From: Chlorobiota bacterium
GTDB lineage: Bacteria; Bacteroidota; Bacteroidia; Bacteroidales; JAADGE01
Length of the DNA stretch: 8,128 nt
Reading direction: 5' to 3'
Assembly: GCA_030592825.1 (NCBI GenBank)
Contig: JAUVIG010000158.1
Span: 1-8,128 of the forward strand
A model generated the notes under the pieces. That model did no database searches, had not been told where the DNA came from, and saw nothing but the letters and a program-made list of their open reading frames with translations. Below, in pieces: positions 1 to 6,307 of the stretch (position 1 is its first letter; the number at the start of each line of letters is the position of its first letter). The position numbers and the translations under genes were made by a program.

Positions 1-950
1 ATTTTATATTGCATTACGGTGATCTTACAGATTCAACAAACCTCATTAGAGTTATTCAAGAAATTCAACCGGATGAGATATACAATTTAGCAGCAATGAG
101 CCATGTTCAAGTAAGCTTTGAAACTCCTGAATATACAGCAAATGCAGACGGTATAGGAACCTTAAGAATATTAGAAGCTGTAAGGCTTCTGGGACTAACG
201 AAAAAAACAAAGATCTATCAAGCCTCAACCAGTGAATTATACGGCTTGGTTCAAGAAGTTCCGCAAAATGAAAAAACAGCTTTCTACCCCAGAAGTCCGT
301 ATGGTATTGCTAAACTATATGCATATTGGATAACCGTTAATTACAGAGAAGCATACGGAATGTTTGCTTGTAACGGTATTTTATTCAATCATGAATCTCC
401 GATAAGAGGGGAAACTTTTGTAACCAGAAAGATAACAAGAGCAACAGCAAAAATTGCCCTCGGATTACAAGATGTTTTATACATAGGAAATCTTTCTGCA
501 AAACGTGATTGGGGCCATGCAAAAGATTATGTAAAAGCTATGTATCTGATGATGCAACAAGAAAAACCGGAAGATTTTGTAATTGCAACAGGAAAAACGA
601 CAAGTGTTCGAGATATGATAAGAATGGCTTTTGGAGAAGCCGGAATTGAGCTTGAGTTTAAAGGCGAGGGGAAAGAAGAAATCGGAATAATTAAAACTGT
701 AATCGGAGATTATGCAGAACATTTGAAACCGGGGAAAATCGTCATTAAAGTTGATCCGGCATATTTCAGGCCGACTGAAGTTGATTTATTAATCGGCGAC
801 CCTACCAAAGCAAAAACACAACTCGGCTGGGAACCTAAATATACATTAGAACAATTAGTAAAAGAAATGGTTCAATGTGATTTAAAACTTATGCAAAAAG
901 ATAAGTTCTTAAAAGATTCCGGTTATGAGGTTAAGAATTATTTTGAGTAA
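1..950 (+). CDS. gmd: GDP-mannose 4,6-dehydratase, 5' end outside window
   Basis: This enzyme converts GDP-mannose to GDP-4-dehydro-6-deoxy-mannose, the first step toward GDP-fucose and related deoxy sugars for surface polysaccharides, in the cytoplasm. The frame is open from base 3, so the TTG at 9 is only an internal Leu codon; about 315 residues are visible. Compared with the roughly 370-residue family, about 60 N-terminal residues are missing, including the GxxGxxG NADP-binding loop. What remains is strongly diagnostic: HYGDLTDS near the start, NLAAMSHV, QASTSELYG with the catalytic Thr and Glu, the SDR-type Tyr-xxx-Lys in SPYGIAK, then NGILFNHESP, GETFVTRKI and RDWGHAKDYV of the nucleotide-sugar-binding half, and YFRPTEVD with GDPTKAK near the C-terminus. 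No frameshift is seen. The next gene begins 6 bases after the stop, but it is not the GDP-fucose synthase gene that often follows gmd. Confidence 0.97.
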   Translation, partial: FILHYGDLTDSTNLIRVIQEIQPDEIYNLAAMSHVQVSFETPEYTANADGIGTLRILEAVRLLGLTKKTKIYQASTSELYGLVQEVPQNEKTAFYPRSPYGIAKLYAYWITVNYREAYGMFACNGILFNHESPIRGETFVTRKITRATAKIALGLQDVLYIGNLSAKRDWGHAKDYVKAMYLMMQQEKPEDFVIATGKTTSVRDMIRMAFGEAGIELEFKGEGKEEIGIIKTVIGDYAEHLKPGKIVIKVDPAYFRPTEVDLLIGDPTKAKTQLGWEPKYTLEQLVKEMVQCDLKLMQKDKFLKDSGYEVKNYFE

Positions 951-956
951 TAATTC

Positions 957-1445
957 ATGCAAAAACTTAATTACAAATTGATCATTTCTCATACTTTGGC
1001 AGGAATCTTTCTTATTTGGGCTTTAAATGAATTGGTTTATTTGTATGATACAGAACTTTTAAGAATTTATGATGAAATAAATATTATTGATGCTTGGAGA
1101 ATGGATAATAAAGCAGAACGAATCAGTAAGTTTTTACTTCTGAAATATACAAGTTCATACATTGGTTTAATAATTACGTTTATAATATCTTTAAGTATAA
1201 CATTAAAAAGAAAATTTGGCGGAATTAATTCATTTATTGCATTTTTAATAATTATTGTGCTTATTCGATTGGGTATAATAACTTCAGAAATTGTTGAAAA
1301 AGTTGTTTATTTTCCGGGAGAAATACTGTTTGGATTTTCAGTAAAATCAGTCAGTTTAAACGGAATACTGTTGCTTTCGATCAGTCTTTGGTTATATTTC
1401 TCTAAATTTGTTTATAAAATAACAAACAAAAAAGTTGCACCATAA
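957..1445 (+). CDS. Unrecognised four-helix membrane protein
   Basis: I do not recognise a family for this 162-residue protein. It has four hydrophobic stretches, at about residues 8-29, 66-83, 91-110 and 132-152, so it is almost certainly an inner-membrane protein. A polar loop at about 30-65 with several charged residues separates helices 1 and 2. There is no signal-peptide cleavage motif, no cysteine pair and no obvious catalytic motif. The ATG lies 6 bases after the gmd stop, which suggests co-transcription with gmd and possibly a role in envelope or polysaccharide biology; that is inference from position alone. No good Shine-Dalgarno sequence precedes it, as is normal in Bacteroidota. 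Its last codons overlap the promoter and candidate operator of the toxin-antitoxin pair downstream. Confidence 0.75.
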   Translation: MQKLNYKLIISHTLAGIFLIWALNELVYLYDTELLRIYDEINIIDAWRMDNKAERISKFLLLKYTSSYIGLIITFIISLSITLKRKFGGINSFIAFLIIIVLIRLGIITSEIVEKVVYFPGEILFGFSVKSVSLNGILLLSISLWLYFSKFVYKITNKKVAP

Positions 1446-1465
1446 GGCAACATTTTGTAACTTTG
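1434..1465 (+). promoter_or_regulatory. Promoter and candidate operator of the toxin-antitoxin operon
   Basis: A Bacteroidota-type -7 box TAACTTTG (consensus TAnnTTTG) lies at 1458-1465, with a TTG -33 element at 1435-1437 and a 20-base spacer, which fits the usual spacing. An inverted repeat GTTGC (1434-1438) / GCAAC (1447-1451) with an 8-base centre covers the -33 element. A second, wider pair AAAGTT (1431-1436) / AACTTT (1459-1464) reaches into the -7 box. HigA-type antitoxins normally bind palindromes over their own promoter, so this is a reasonable operator. The -33 element lies inside the 3' end of the upstream gene. Confidence 0.6.
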
Positions 1466-1469
1466 TATT

Positions 1470-1820
1470 GTGAGCAAAAAATTAAAGCACCGAAACATCA
1501 TTTTTTACAAGAACTACTTTTCAGAGTTTTTTATAACCCAGACTGACAAAGTAAAGAATAAAATAATCTGGACCTTTGAATTAATAGAAGAAATTCCAAG
1601 AGTTCCGGAAACTTATCTTAAACATATTGAGAATACGGACGGACTATACGAAATTCGTGTACAGTCAGGCAAAAATATTTATAGAATATTTTGCTTTTTT
1701 GACAAAGGTAAATTGATTGTTTTAGCAAACGCTTTTTATAAAAAAACACAAAAGACACCTAAAAAAGAAATAAAAAAAGCATTAAAAATTAAGGAGGAAT
1801 ATTATAATGAAAAAAAGTAA
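1470..1820 (+). CDS. higB: HigB/RelE-type toxin (phage-derived Gp49-like family)
   Basis: Predicted toxin of a type II toxin-antitoxin pair; family members are ribosome-dependent mRNA interferases. The 116-residue length and the motif order fit the Gp49-like HigB group: VPETYLKHIE at about 45-54, GLYEIRV at 58-64, YRIFCFFDKG at 71-80, and the basic tail FYKKTQKTPKKEI at 89-101. The basic and aromatic residues in the last two motifs (Arg72, Lys91, Lys92) are the likely RNA-contacting or catalytic ones by analogy with the family. The start is GTG at 1470. No other Met or convincing start lies before the conserved region, and the -7 box ends only 4 bases upstream, so the transcript may have almost no leader. 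The antitoxin gene overlaps its 3' end by 14 bases. The symbol is by family resemblance. Confidence 0.85.
   Translation: MSKKLKHRNIIFYKNYFSEFFITQTDKVKNKIIWTFELIEEIPRVPETYLKHIENTDGLYEIRVQSGKNIYRIFCFFDKGKLIVLANAFYKKTQKTPKKEIKKALKIKEEYYNEKK
1791..1797 (+). promoter_or_regulatory. Strong Shine-Dalgarno site for the antitoxin
   Basis: AAGGAGG lies 9 bases before the ATG at 1807, within the last codons of the toxin gene. Such a complete anti-16S match is uncommon for a Bacteroidota gene and no other gene in this window has one. It would favour high antitoxin translation relative to the toxin, which begins at GTG with no such site. Confidence 0.65.
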
Positions 1821-2106
1821 CACAAAGACACTTGAACAATTCAAAGATGAACATTACGGTAAATACGGGACTCCTAAACGAAACAAATTAGAATCCGGGT
1901 ACAAAATGTTTAAAATCGGAGCTTTAATTCATGAAGCAAGACTTAAGAAAGGATTAACACAAGAAGAACTTGCCGGAAAATGTGGAACGACAGAATCTTA
2001 TATTTCTAAAATTGAGAACAATGTTAAAGAAGTTCGTATTTCGACTTTACAAAAAATTGTAGAACTTGGTTTCGGAGGACAATTACAATTGTCAATTAAA
2101 CTCTAA
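1807..2106 (+). CDS. higA: HigA-type antitoxin, XRE-family helix-turn-helix protein
   Basis: Predicted antitoxin and autoregulator of the pair, 99 residues. The XRE (Cro/C1-type) DNA-binding domain spans about residues 36-85: IGALIHEARLKKGLTQEEL, then CGTTESYISKIEN, in which the second and third helices (about 51-70) form the helix-turn-helix. The preceding stretch, with ESGYKMFKIGALI, is typical of antitoxins paired with Gp49-like toxins. The start is the ATG at 1807, supported by AAGGAGG nine bases upstream. It overlaps the toxin gene by 14 bases in a different frame, so the two are translationally linked. By family precedent it neutralises the toxin by direct binding and represses the promoter at 1434-1465. 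Confidence 0.87.
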   Translation: MKKSNTKTLEQFKDEHYGKYGTPKRNKLESGYKMFKIGALIHEARLKKGLTQEELAGKCGTTESYISKIENNVKEVRISTLQKIVELGFGGQLQLSIKL

Positions 2107-2269
2107 TAAATAAAATGCCAAACGAACATCAAATGAGAGAAAAATTGATTATGGAGCAGGTAGAGGCACTCATGGGCAAAAACCGAATATTTTTAATCAT
2201 TACAGTATAATTATTGTGAATTACAAATGTCGTGTAGTTGGCAGTAAGCTTTAAAAAACTGTCTCCAAA

Positions 2270-2953
2270 ATGAAAACAGAACAGATGAAAGCAACATATG
2301 AACTACTAGAAATCATTCTTGATTTTATTAGTACCTTATTATGGCCGATTATTGTGATTAGTATTGTTGTAATATTTCGAAAGGAGATTAGAAAACTAGT
2401 TGGTAATGCAAAGAAACTTGAATTACCGGGTGGGATCTCAATTGAGACAGTAGTTGGAAACGAAATTACTAAAGCAAAAGAACTTGCAAAGGAAATAAAG
2501 ACTGAAAGAAAACCAGAGGTTCAATACATTATCGACCATGCCGATATCCAAAAAAATACTATAGCCAACAAAAGAATGATAGAACTTGGACTCAAAACAT
2601 CCCCAAGTGGTTTAGATTTAAACTATTATAAAAGGATTGCGGAAACAGACTTGCGTCTTTCACTAGTTGGATTGAGAATTGATTTTGAGTTAATGTTAAA
2701 AAACTTGGCACAAGGATTTGATATTAAAATAAAAGAGAAAGAACCTATCTCAAAAACTATTTCAAATTTGTTTAGCAAGGGAGCAATAACCTCTCGACAA
2801 TATGAATTTATAAATACGATATTTAAAATTTCAAACGCAGCTGCTCACGGTGCTAATATAAATAAGGATCAGGTATTTGAAGTGTTAGATATAGGACAAG
2901 TTTTAATTGATGATTATATTGCATGGCTTGATTGGGGATTTAGAAATGAATAA
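2270..2953 (+). CDS. Single-pass membrane protein with DUF4145/HEPN-like C-terminal region
   Basis: The function is unknown. The 227 residues begin with one transmembrane helix (about 13-36, containing LLWPIIVISIVVIF), followed by a basic juxtamembrane stretch and LPGGISIE, a layout common in accessory proteins that place a soluble domain on the cytoplasmic face. From about residue 117 the protein is helical, with DLRLSLVGLRIDFE at 127-140 and ISNAAAHGANI at 187-197. The NAAAHG motif after a helical segment resembles the (R)NxAAHG motif of DUF4145 and related HEPN-like domains, but the canonical HEPN Rx4-6H spacing is not clear, so nuclease activity should not be assumed. It lies alone between the toxin-antitoxin pair and a convergent symporter gene. 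No TAnnTTTG box is seen in the 163 bases upstream. Its gene looks accessory, but this is inference. Confidence 0.75.
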   Translation: MKTEQMKATYELLEIILDFISTLLWPIIVISIVVIFRKEIRKLVGNAKKLELPGGISIETVVGNEITKAKELAKEIKTERKPEVQYIIDHADIQKNTIANKRMIELGLKTSPSGLDLNYYKRIAETDLRLSLVGLRIDFELMLKNLAQGFDIKIKEKEPISKTISNLFSKGAITSRQYEFINTIFKISNAAAHGANINKDQVFEVLDIGQVLIDDYIAWLDWGFRNE

Positions 2954-3037
2954 AGCCAACTTAAAAAAATAAAACCAATAAAGGGGTTGAATTGTAAATT
3001 GAAACATGAAAAAAAGAACAAATGTTTTATTAAAATT

Positions 3038-4480
3038 TTATCCTTTCCTCGAAAACATCAACAAACCAAAAAAAGTAAAAGCTCCGTTTACAATAAGTAA
3101 TTCAAAACCAAACTTATAACCGAATAAAAGTTGTTCTGAAAACACATTTAAAAAATATACTAATATCGGCGATATTATTGCAATATAAGGTACAACTTTA
3201 TCAATAACTTTTCTCTTTGTTAATAAGCCGAAAGCAAATAAACCTAATATCGTTCCGTAAGTATATCCTGCAGCTTTAAATACTGCCGATATTACACTTT
3301 CATCATTTAAAAAGTTAAATATCAGGATAACGATAAATAATAATAAAGAAAAGCCCAGATGTACCAATCGCTTTGTTTTTCTGATATCCTTTTTTTCATC
3401 ATTAACATTCATATTTAAGAAATCAATACTGAAAGATGTCGTTAGGGCAGTTAATGCTGAATCGGCACTTGAAAATGCAGCTGCTGTTATTCCTAATAAA
3501 AAAACTATTCCCGCAAAAATTGAAAAGTTATTTAATGCCAATGTCGGATACAGATCATCTGTTTTTGCCGGAATAACAATGCCGAATTTTGAAGCATATA
3601 TATATAATAATGCTCCGAGAGACAGAAAGAGTAAGTTTACCGGAACCAATGTAATACTGAACCAAAACATATTCTTTTTTGCATCCTTTACATTTCTGCA
3701 AGTTAAATTCTTCTGCATCATATCCTGATCCAATCCTGTCATAACAATAGCTATGAAAGCACCGGAAATAAACTGCTTGAAGAAATTTGATTTGCTTTTC
3801 CAATCCCAATTAAAAACCGTTGAATAATCACTTTCTCTAACCGTTTTTATAATTCCGGAAAAATCCAAATTTAAACCTTTTGCTACTATAAAAATGGTAA
3901 CAACAACTGCCGTAAGCATAAACAAGGTCTGCAAAGTATCAGTCCATACTATTGTTTTAATTCCGGCTCTGAACGTATAAACCCATATCAATGAAATGGT
4001 TACTGAAACAGTTATCCAAAACGGAATATTAAAAGCATTAAAAAAACCGATTTGTAAAACACCTGCAACAAGAAACAATCTGAAAGAAGCACCAATTACT
4101 CTTGAAAGCAGAAAAAAAGCAGAACCTGTCTTATAGGACCAATAACCGAAACGTTTTTCCAAATAAGTATAAATGGTAACCAAGTTCAACCTGTAATATA
4201 AAGGCATTAAAACAGTTGCAATAACAAAATAACCGATCAAATACCCCAAAACCATTTGGAAATAATAAAATTTGGTATCACCTACCCAACCCGGAACAGA
4301 TATAAAAGTTACTCCGGACAATGAAGCACCGATCATACCGAATGCCACCAAATACCAGGGTGATTGCTTATTTGCCGTAAAAAAAGCTGCATTATTACTT
4401 TTTCTTGATGTAAAATATGAAATAAGAACAAGCAATCCGAAATAAGATGTTATTACCGAGAAAACTAAAACAGGTGACAT
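3038..4480 (-). CDS. Sodium:solute symporter (SSS family)
   Basis: Predicted Na+-coupled uptake carrier of the inner membrane; the substrate cannot be read from the sequence. The protein has 480 residues from the ATG at 4480-4478 and about 13 hydrophobic helices, the usual SSS (LeuT-fold) count and length. Key motifs in this numbering are GMIGASLSGVTF at about 48-59 in the first core helix, DQDMMQKN at 251-258, and AAAFSSADSAL at 333-343, whose adjacent serines (337, 338) match the Na2-site Ser pair of vSGLT-type carriers. An in-frame TTG at 4498 would add six residues, but it overlaps the promoter -7 box at 4496-4503, so the ATG is preferred. The gene stands alone, converges on the 2270-2953 gene and diverges from the sigma-factor gene. 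Confidence 0.93.
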   Translation of the reverse strand: MSPVLVFSVITSYFGLLVLISYFTSRKSNNAAFFTANKQSPWYLVAFGMIGASLSGVTFISVPGWVGDTKFYYFQMVLGYLIGYFVIATVLMPLYYRLNLVTIYTYLEKRFGYWSYKTGSAFFLLSRVIGASFRLFLVAGVLQIGFFNAFNIPFWITVSVTISLIWVYTFRAGIKTIVWTDTLQTLFMLTAVVVTIFIVAKGLNLDFSGIIKTVRESDYSTVFNWDWKSKSNFFKQFISGAFIAIVMTGLDQDMMQKNLTCRNVKDAKKNMFWFSITLVPVNLLFLSLGALLYIYASKFGIVIPAKTDDLYPTLALNNFSIFAGIVFLLGITAAAFSSADSALTALTTSFSIDFLNMNVNDEKKDIRKTKRLVHLGFSLLLFIVILIFNFLNDESVISAVFKAAGYTYGTILGLFAFGLLTKRKVIDKVVPYIAIISPILVYFLNVFSEQLLFGYKFGFELLIVNGAFTFFGLLMFSRKG

Positions 4481-4495
4481 ATAATTATTTTCAGG

Positions 4496-4544
4496 CAAAA
4501 GTATAAAAAATTATCTTTGTCATAAATTTGCTGTCTTCAAATTT
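4496..4544 (-). promoter_or_regulatory. Symporter promoter with adjacent inverted repeat
   Basis: Read on the minus strand, TACTTTTG (plus-strand 4503 to 4496) matches the TAnnTTTG -7 box and lies 15 bases before the ATG. The -33 position (about 4521-4526) reads TTTATG, a poor match to TTTG. A perfect 7-bp inverted repeat, AAATTTG (4524-4530) / CAAATTT (4538-4544) with a 7-base loop, adjoins the -33 position. It could be a binding site for a regulator that compensates for the weak -33 element. The -7 match is seen directly; the regulatory role is inference. Confidence 0.4.
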
Positions 4545-4616
4545 GGGGGAATATAAAATATCATTTGTCATAATAATAAAATGTCTATTTCTTATTTTGA
4601 GTGGAAAGTATTGCAT

Positions 4617-4748
4617 ATTACAAGTTACAGGTTGCAAATTGCAGGTGTTTTTTTGTAACTTGTTAATTGTAAGTTTAAAATTATATTTTTATATAATGTT
4701 GTAAGCCGCAGAAAATTAACTTGTAACATGCAACACGTAACTTGTAAC
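4617..4748. repeat. Inverted GTAACTTGT-type repeats upstream of the sigma gene
   Basis: ACAAGTTACA (4620-4629) is perfectly inverted at TGTAACTTGT (4654-4663), giving a 10-bp stem with a 24-base loop. The same left arm, about 20 bases from 4617, matches the reverse complement of the stretch ending at 4748 (GTAACTTGTAAC) at about 17 of 20 positions, so there are two alternative partners. Internal echoes occur (GGTTGCAAATTGCAGG, ACATGCAACACGTAAC). The repeats look like low-complexity spreading of a TTACAAGTTACA/TTGCA unit. The last arm contributes the -7 box of the sigma promoter. Confidence 0.65.
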
Positions 4749-4752
4749 TTTG
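4721..4752 (+). promoter_or_regulatory. Promoter of the ECF sigma factor gene
   Basis: The -7 box TAACTTTG at 4745-4752 and a TTG -33 element at 4721-4723 are separated by 21 bases, within the usual range for the Bacteroidota housekeeping sigma factor. Transcription would begin a few bases after 4752, leaving a leader of roughly 35-70 bases depending on which TTG start is used. The promoter lies within the right-hand GTAACTTGT repeat arm. Confidence 0.6.
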
Positions 4753-4795
4753 TCGAAAATAAATAAATTTAACCGAAAAATCATAGACAACATGT

Positions 4796-5377
4796 TTGTT
4801 TATAATTTTCATTAATGCCATAACAGTTTTGGAATTAACAGATCTTGGCCTGTATAAACGAATTAAGAGAGGAAATGAACTTGCATTTGATGTGCTTTTT
4901 AAAAAGTATTATGCTCCCTTATGTCGATTTGCCGTAATGTTTACAAGAGATAACGATAATGCCGAAGAGGTTGTTCAATCTTTCTTTGTGAAATTATGGC
5001 AACAAAGGAAAAAGTTAAAAATCAACAGTTCTGTAAAATCATATCTTTATACTTCTGTCAGAAATACAGCATTGAATTATATCAAAAAGGAGAAAACCGG
5101 AAGTATTTATGAAAAAAATTACGAAGTTGATAAAAAGGAACCGGAAACAATCAATTGGGAAAATGAGGATTTTAATAAAATCTATAAAAAAGCAGTTGAA
5201 CAATTACCGGACAGAACAAAGCAAGTATTTATTTTGAGCAAAAATGAAGGATTAAGCTATAATGAAATTGCAGAATATTTACAAATCACAGCAAAAACTG
5301 TAGAAAATAATATGGGCATTGCATTTAAAAAATTAAGAGAGTTTTTAATGCCTTATAAACATTTAGTTTACGAATGA
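4796..5377 (+). CDS. ECF RNA polymerase sigma factor, FecI-like, Bacteroidota expansion family
   Basis: Alternative sigma factor expected to be held by the FecR-type anti-sigma factor downstream and released on an outer-membrane signal. Up to 193 residues. Region 2 covers about 30-97 (ELAFDVLFKKYYAPLCRFA, the acidic core-binding part NAEEVVQSFFVKLW, and SYLYTSVRNTALNYIKKEK). A variable acidic linker follows at about 100-128. Region 4 covers about 129-182 (QLPDRTKQVFILSKNEGLSYNEIAEYL, then the recognition helix in ITAKTVENNMGIAFKKLREFL). No in-frame ATG exists before region 2: TTG at 4796 or TTG at 4829 (giving MELTDLGLYKRI) must serve. The second fits usual family lengths better, since the extra N-terminal residues are hydrophobic and atypical. 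Its fecR partner would normally follow within about 100 bases, but here it lies 1.28 kb away beyond a transposable element. Confidence 0.93.
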   Translation: MFIIFINAITVLELTDLGLYKRIKRGNELAFDVLFKKYYAPLCRFAVMFTRDNDNAEEVVQSFFVKLWQQRKKLKINSSVKSYLYTSVRNTALNYIKKEKTGSIYEKNYEVDKKEPETINWENEDFNKIYKKAVEQLPDRTKQVFILSKNEGLSYNEIAEYLQITAKTVENNMGIAFKKLREFLMPYKHLVYE

Positions 5378-5398
5378 TATTTTTTTAAGAATATTATC

Positions 5399-5729
5399 TT
5401 GCCCTTTCAGGGCATCAAGCACAATCTGCTAACCCACATGGCGCTGCCCTGTGTTAGTATATAAAAGCTCTTTCAGAGCTAAATTAAAAATTATAACAGT
5501 TAAAAGATAAACTTAAAATAAAAAGTTCTTTCAAAACTAAATAATTTAAGGCGTTAAACACATAAATTCAAAGAAAAAAAAGCTCTGAAAGAGCAAAATA
5601 TAATAACACAGGGTAAAACCCCATATATGTTAACTTAAAAATAAAATTGCCTGAAAGGCATATATATAATAGCCCTGTCCGAAGGGCAGGGTAATGAAAA
5701 TGTGGATTAAGTTAAGCCCTGATAAGGGC
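5399..5729. repeat. Left copy of a 331-bp palindrome-rich direct repeat
   Basis: This begins TTGCCCTTTCAGGGCATCA and ends at GCCCTGATAAGGGC, and matches 6293-6623 in the same orientation at most positions, with only small indels. The longest identical block I find is 52 bp (5644-5695 with 6539-6590). Palindromes in order: GCCCTTTCAGGGC (5401-5413); a larger stem at about 5430-5456 with a GGC/GCC centre; AGCTCTTTCAGAGCT (5466-5480); a decayed AGTTCTTTCAAAACT (5524-5538); AGCTCTGAAAGAGC (5581-5594); a GGG/CCC stem with TTAAC/GTTAA-like outer arms (about 5605-5633); TGCCTGAAAGGCA (5648-5660); CCCTGTCC/GGGCAGGG with a GAA loop (5673-5691); GCCCTGATAAGGGC (5716-5729). No gene is visible inside. 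Confidence 0.92.
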
Positions 5730-5833
5730 GGTATATTCAATGCGTATTACCGAATATTAGTTTAGCGTATATGTGGTAAAACCCTGAAAAAAAGGAAATC
5801 GCCCTGAAAGGGCAAAATAAAAACAATGTAATT
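5730..5833. repeat. Spacer between left repeat and transposase, with two more palindromes
   Basis: This stretch has no counterpart in the right copy. It holds ATATTC (about 5733-5738) inverted at GAATAT (about 5752-5757), a decayed ACCCTGAAAAAAAGG (5781-5795), and a perfect GCCCTGAAAGGGC (5801-5813) placed 20 bases before the transposase ATG. No TAnnTTTG promoter box or Shine-Dalgarno site is visible, so the transposase is probably poorly expressed or read from upstream transcription. The hairpin close to the start could also occlude the ribosome site. Confidence 0.6.
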
Positions 5834-6307
5834 ATGGCTCAATCACTATCAAATATCTACGTTCATATTATTTTCAGCACAAAATATCGACAAAAGTTAA
5901 TAAATCCGGAAATAGAAGATGAATTATACAAATATTTAGGCGGAATTTGCAAAGAATTAGAATGTTATCCTATAAAAATAGGAGGTCATATTGACCATAT
6001 ACATGTTTTATCAAGTCTTTCCAAGAAAATTACACTTATTAAATATCTTGAAGAAATAAAAAAAAGTTCATCAAAGTGGATAAAAACAAAAGGTAATTTT
6101 TATAAAGATTTTTATTGGCAAAACGGCTATGGAGCTTTTTCTGTCAGTCCAACACAAGTAGATAATATCAAACAATATATTGAGACCCAAAAAGAACATC
6201 ATAAAAATATGACATTTCAAGAAGAATATATTGCATTTTTGAATAAATATAAAATTGATTATAATGAAAAATATTTATGGGATTAATATATTTTGCCCTT
6301 TCAGGGC
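5801..6307. mobile_element. Minimal IS200-like unit bounded by 19-bp inverted repeats
   Basis: GCCCTGAAAGGGCAAAATA at 5801-5819 is repeated exactly in inverted orientation at 6289-6307, one on each side of the transposase gene. Each contains a hairpin of its own. IS200/IS605 elements recognise subterminal hairpins rather than long terminal inverted repeats, so these could be the recognition hairpins of the element core. The true element ends may lie further out, at the edges of the 331-bp repeats (5399 and 6623); the sequence alone does not decide this. No tnpB or target-site duplication is evident, as expected for this family. Confidence 0.55.
5834..6286 (+). CDS. tnpA: IS200/IS605-type HUH (Y1) transposase, RAYT-like
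   Basis: Single-strand DNA transposase acting as a dimer by Tyr-mediated cleavage at hairpin-flanked sites. The 150 residues match the full length of the Y1 transposase family. The N-terminal strand IYVHIIFSTKYRQ (8-20) is typical. The metal-binding HUH motif is His55-Ile-His57 in GGHIDHIHVL. NGYGAFSVSPTQVDN (97-111) leads into the catalytic helix QYIETQKEHH, where Tyr115 is the nucleophile and Gln119 the usual helper. The gene has no frameshift and all catalytic residues, so it is probably active. The ATG is the obvious start. It lies on the same strand as the sigma and fecR genes between which it sits. The dense palindromes on both sides suggest the REP-associated (RAYT) style of element rather than a simple IS200; that assignment is inference. 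Confidence 0.93.
   Translation: MAQSLSNIYVHIIFSTKYRQKLINPEIEDELYKYLGGICKELECYPIKIGGHIDHIHVLSSLSKKITLIKYLEEIKKSSSKWIKTKGNFYKDFYWQNGYGAFSVSPTQVDNIKQYIETQKEHHKNMTFQEEYIAFLNKYKIDYNEKYLWD

Noticed and set aside
477..722. 81-codon minus-strand open frame opposite gmd
   Set aside because: It lies entirely within the well-conserved gmd coding region and its protein has no recognisable motif; it is an antisense shadow.
2115..2210. 31-codon frame starting MPNEHQMREKL
   Set aside because: It is too short, has no ribosome site and matches no motif I know; it could be a gene remnant, but chance is equally likely.
3002..3027. AAACAT/ATGTTT hairpin between the convergent genes as a bidirectional terminator
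   Set aside because: A 6-bp AT-only stem with a 14-base loop is too weak to support the call.
3555..3809. 84-codon minus-strand open frame inside the symporter gene
   Set aside because: It is in another frame of a clear transporter gene; the cysteine-rich look comes from frame-shifted reading of the symporter codons.
4512..4519. TATCTTTG as a plus-strand promoter
   Set aside because: It matches the -7 consensus, but it has no TTG at the -33 distance and lies about 280 bases from the nearest plus-strand gene, which has a better promoter.
5401..5413. GCCCTTTCAGGGC as a terminator of the sigma gene
   Set aside because: The stem is only 5 bp with no following T run, and the same palindrome recurs in many places not at gene ends, so it belongs to the repeat family.
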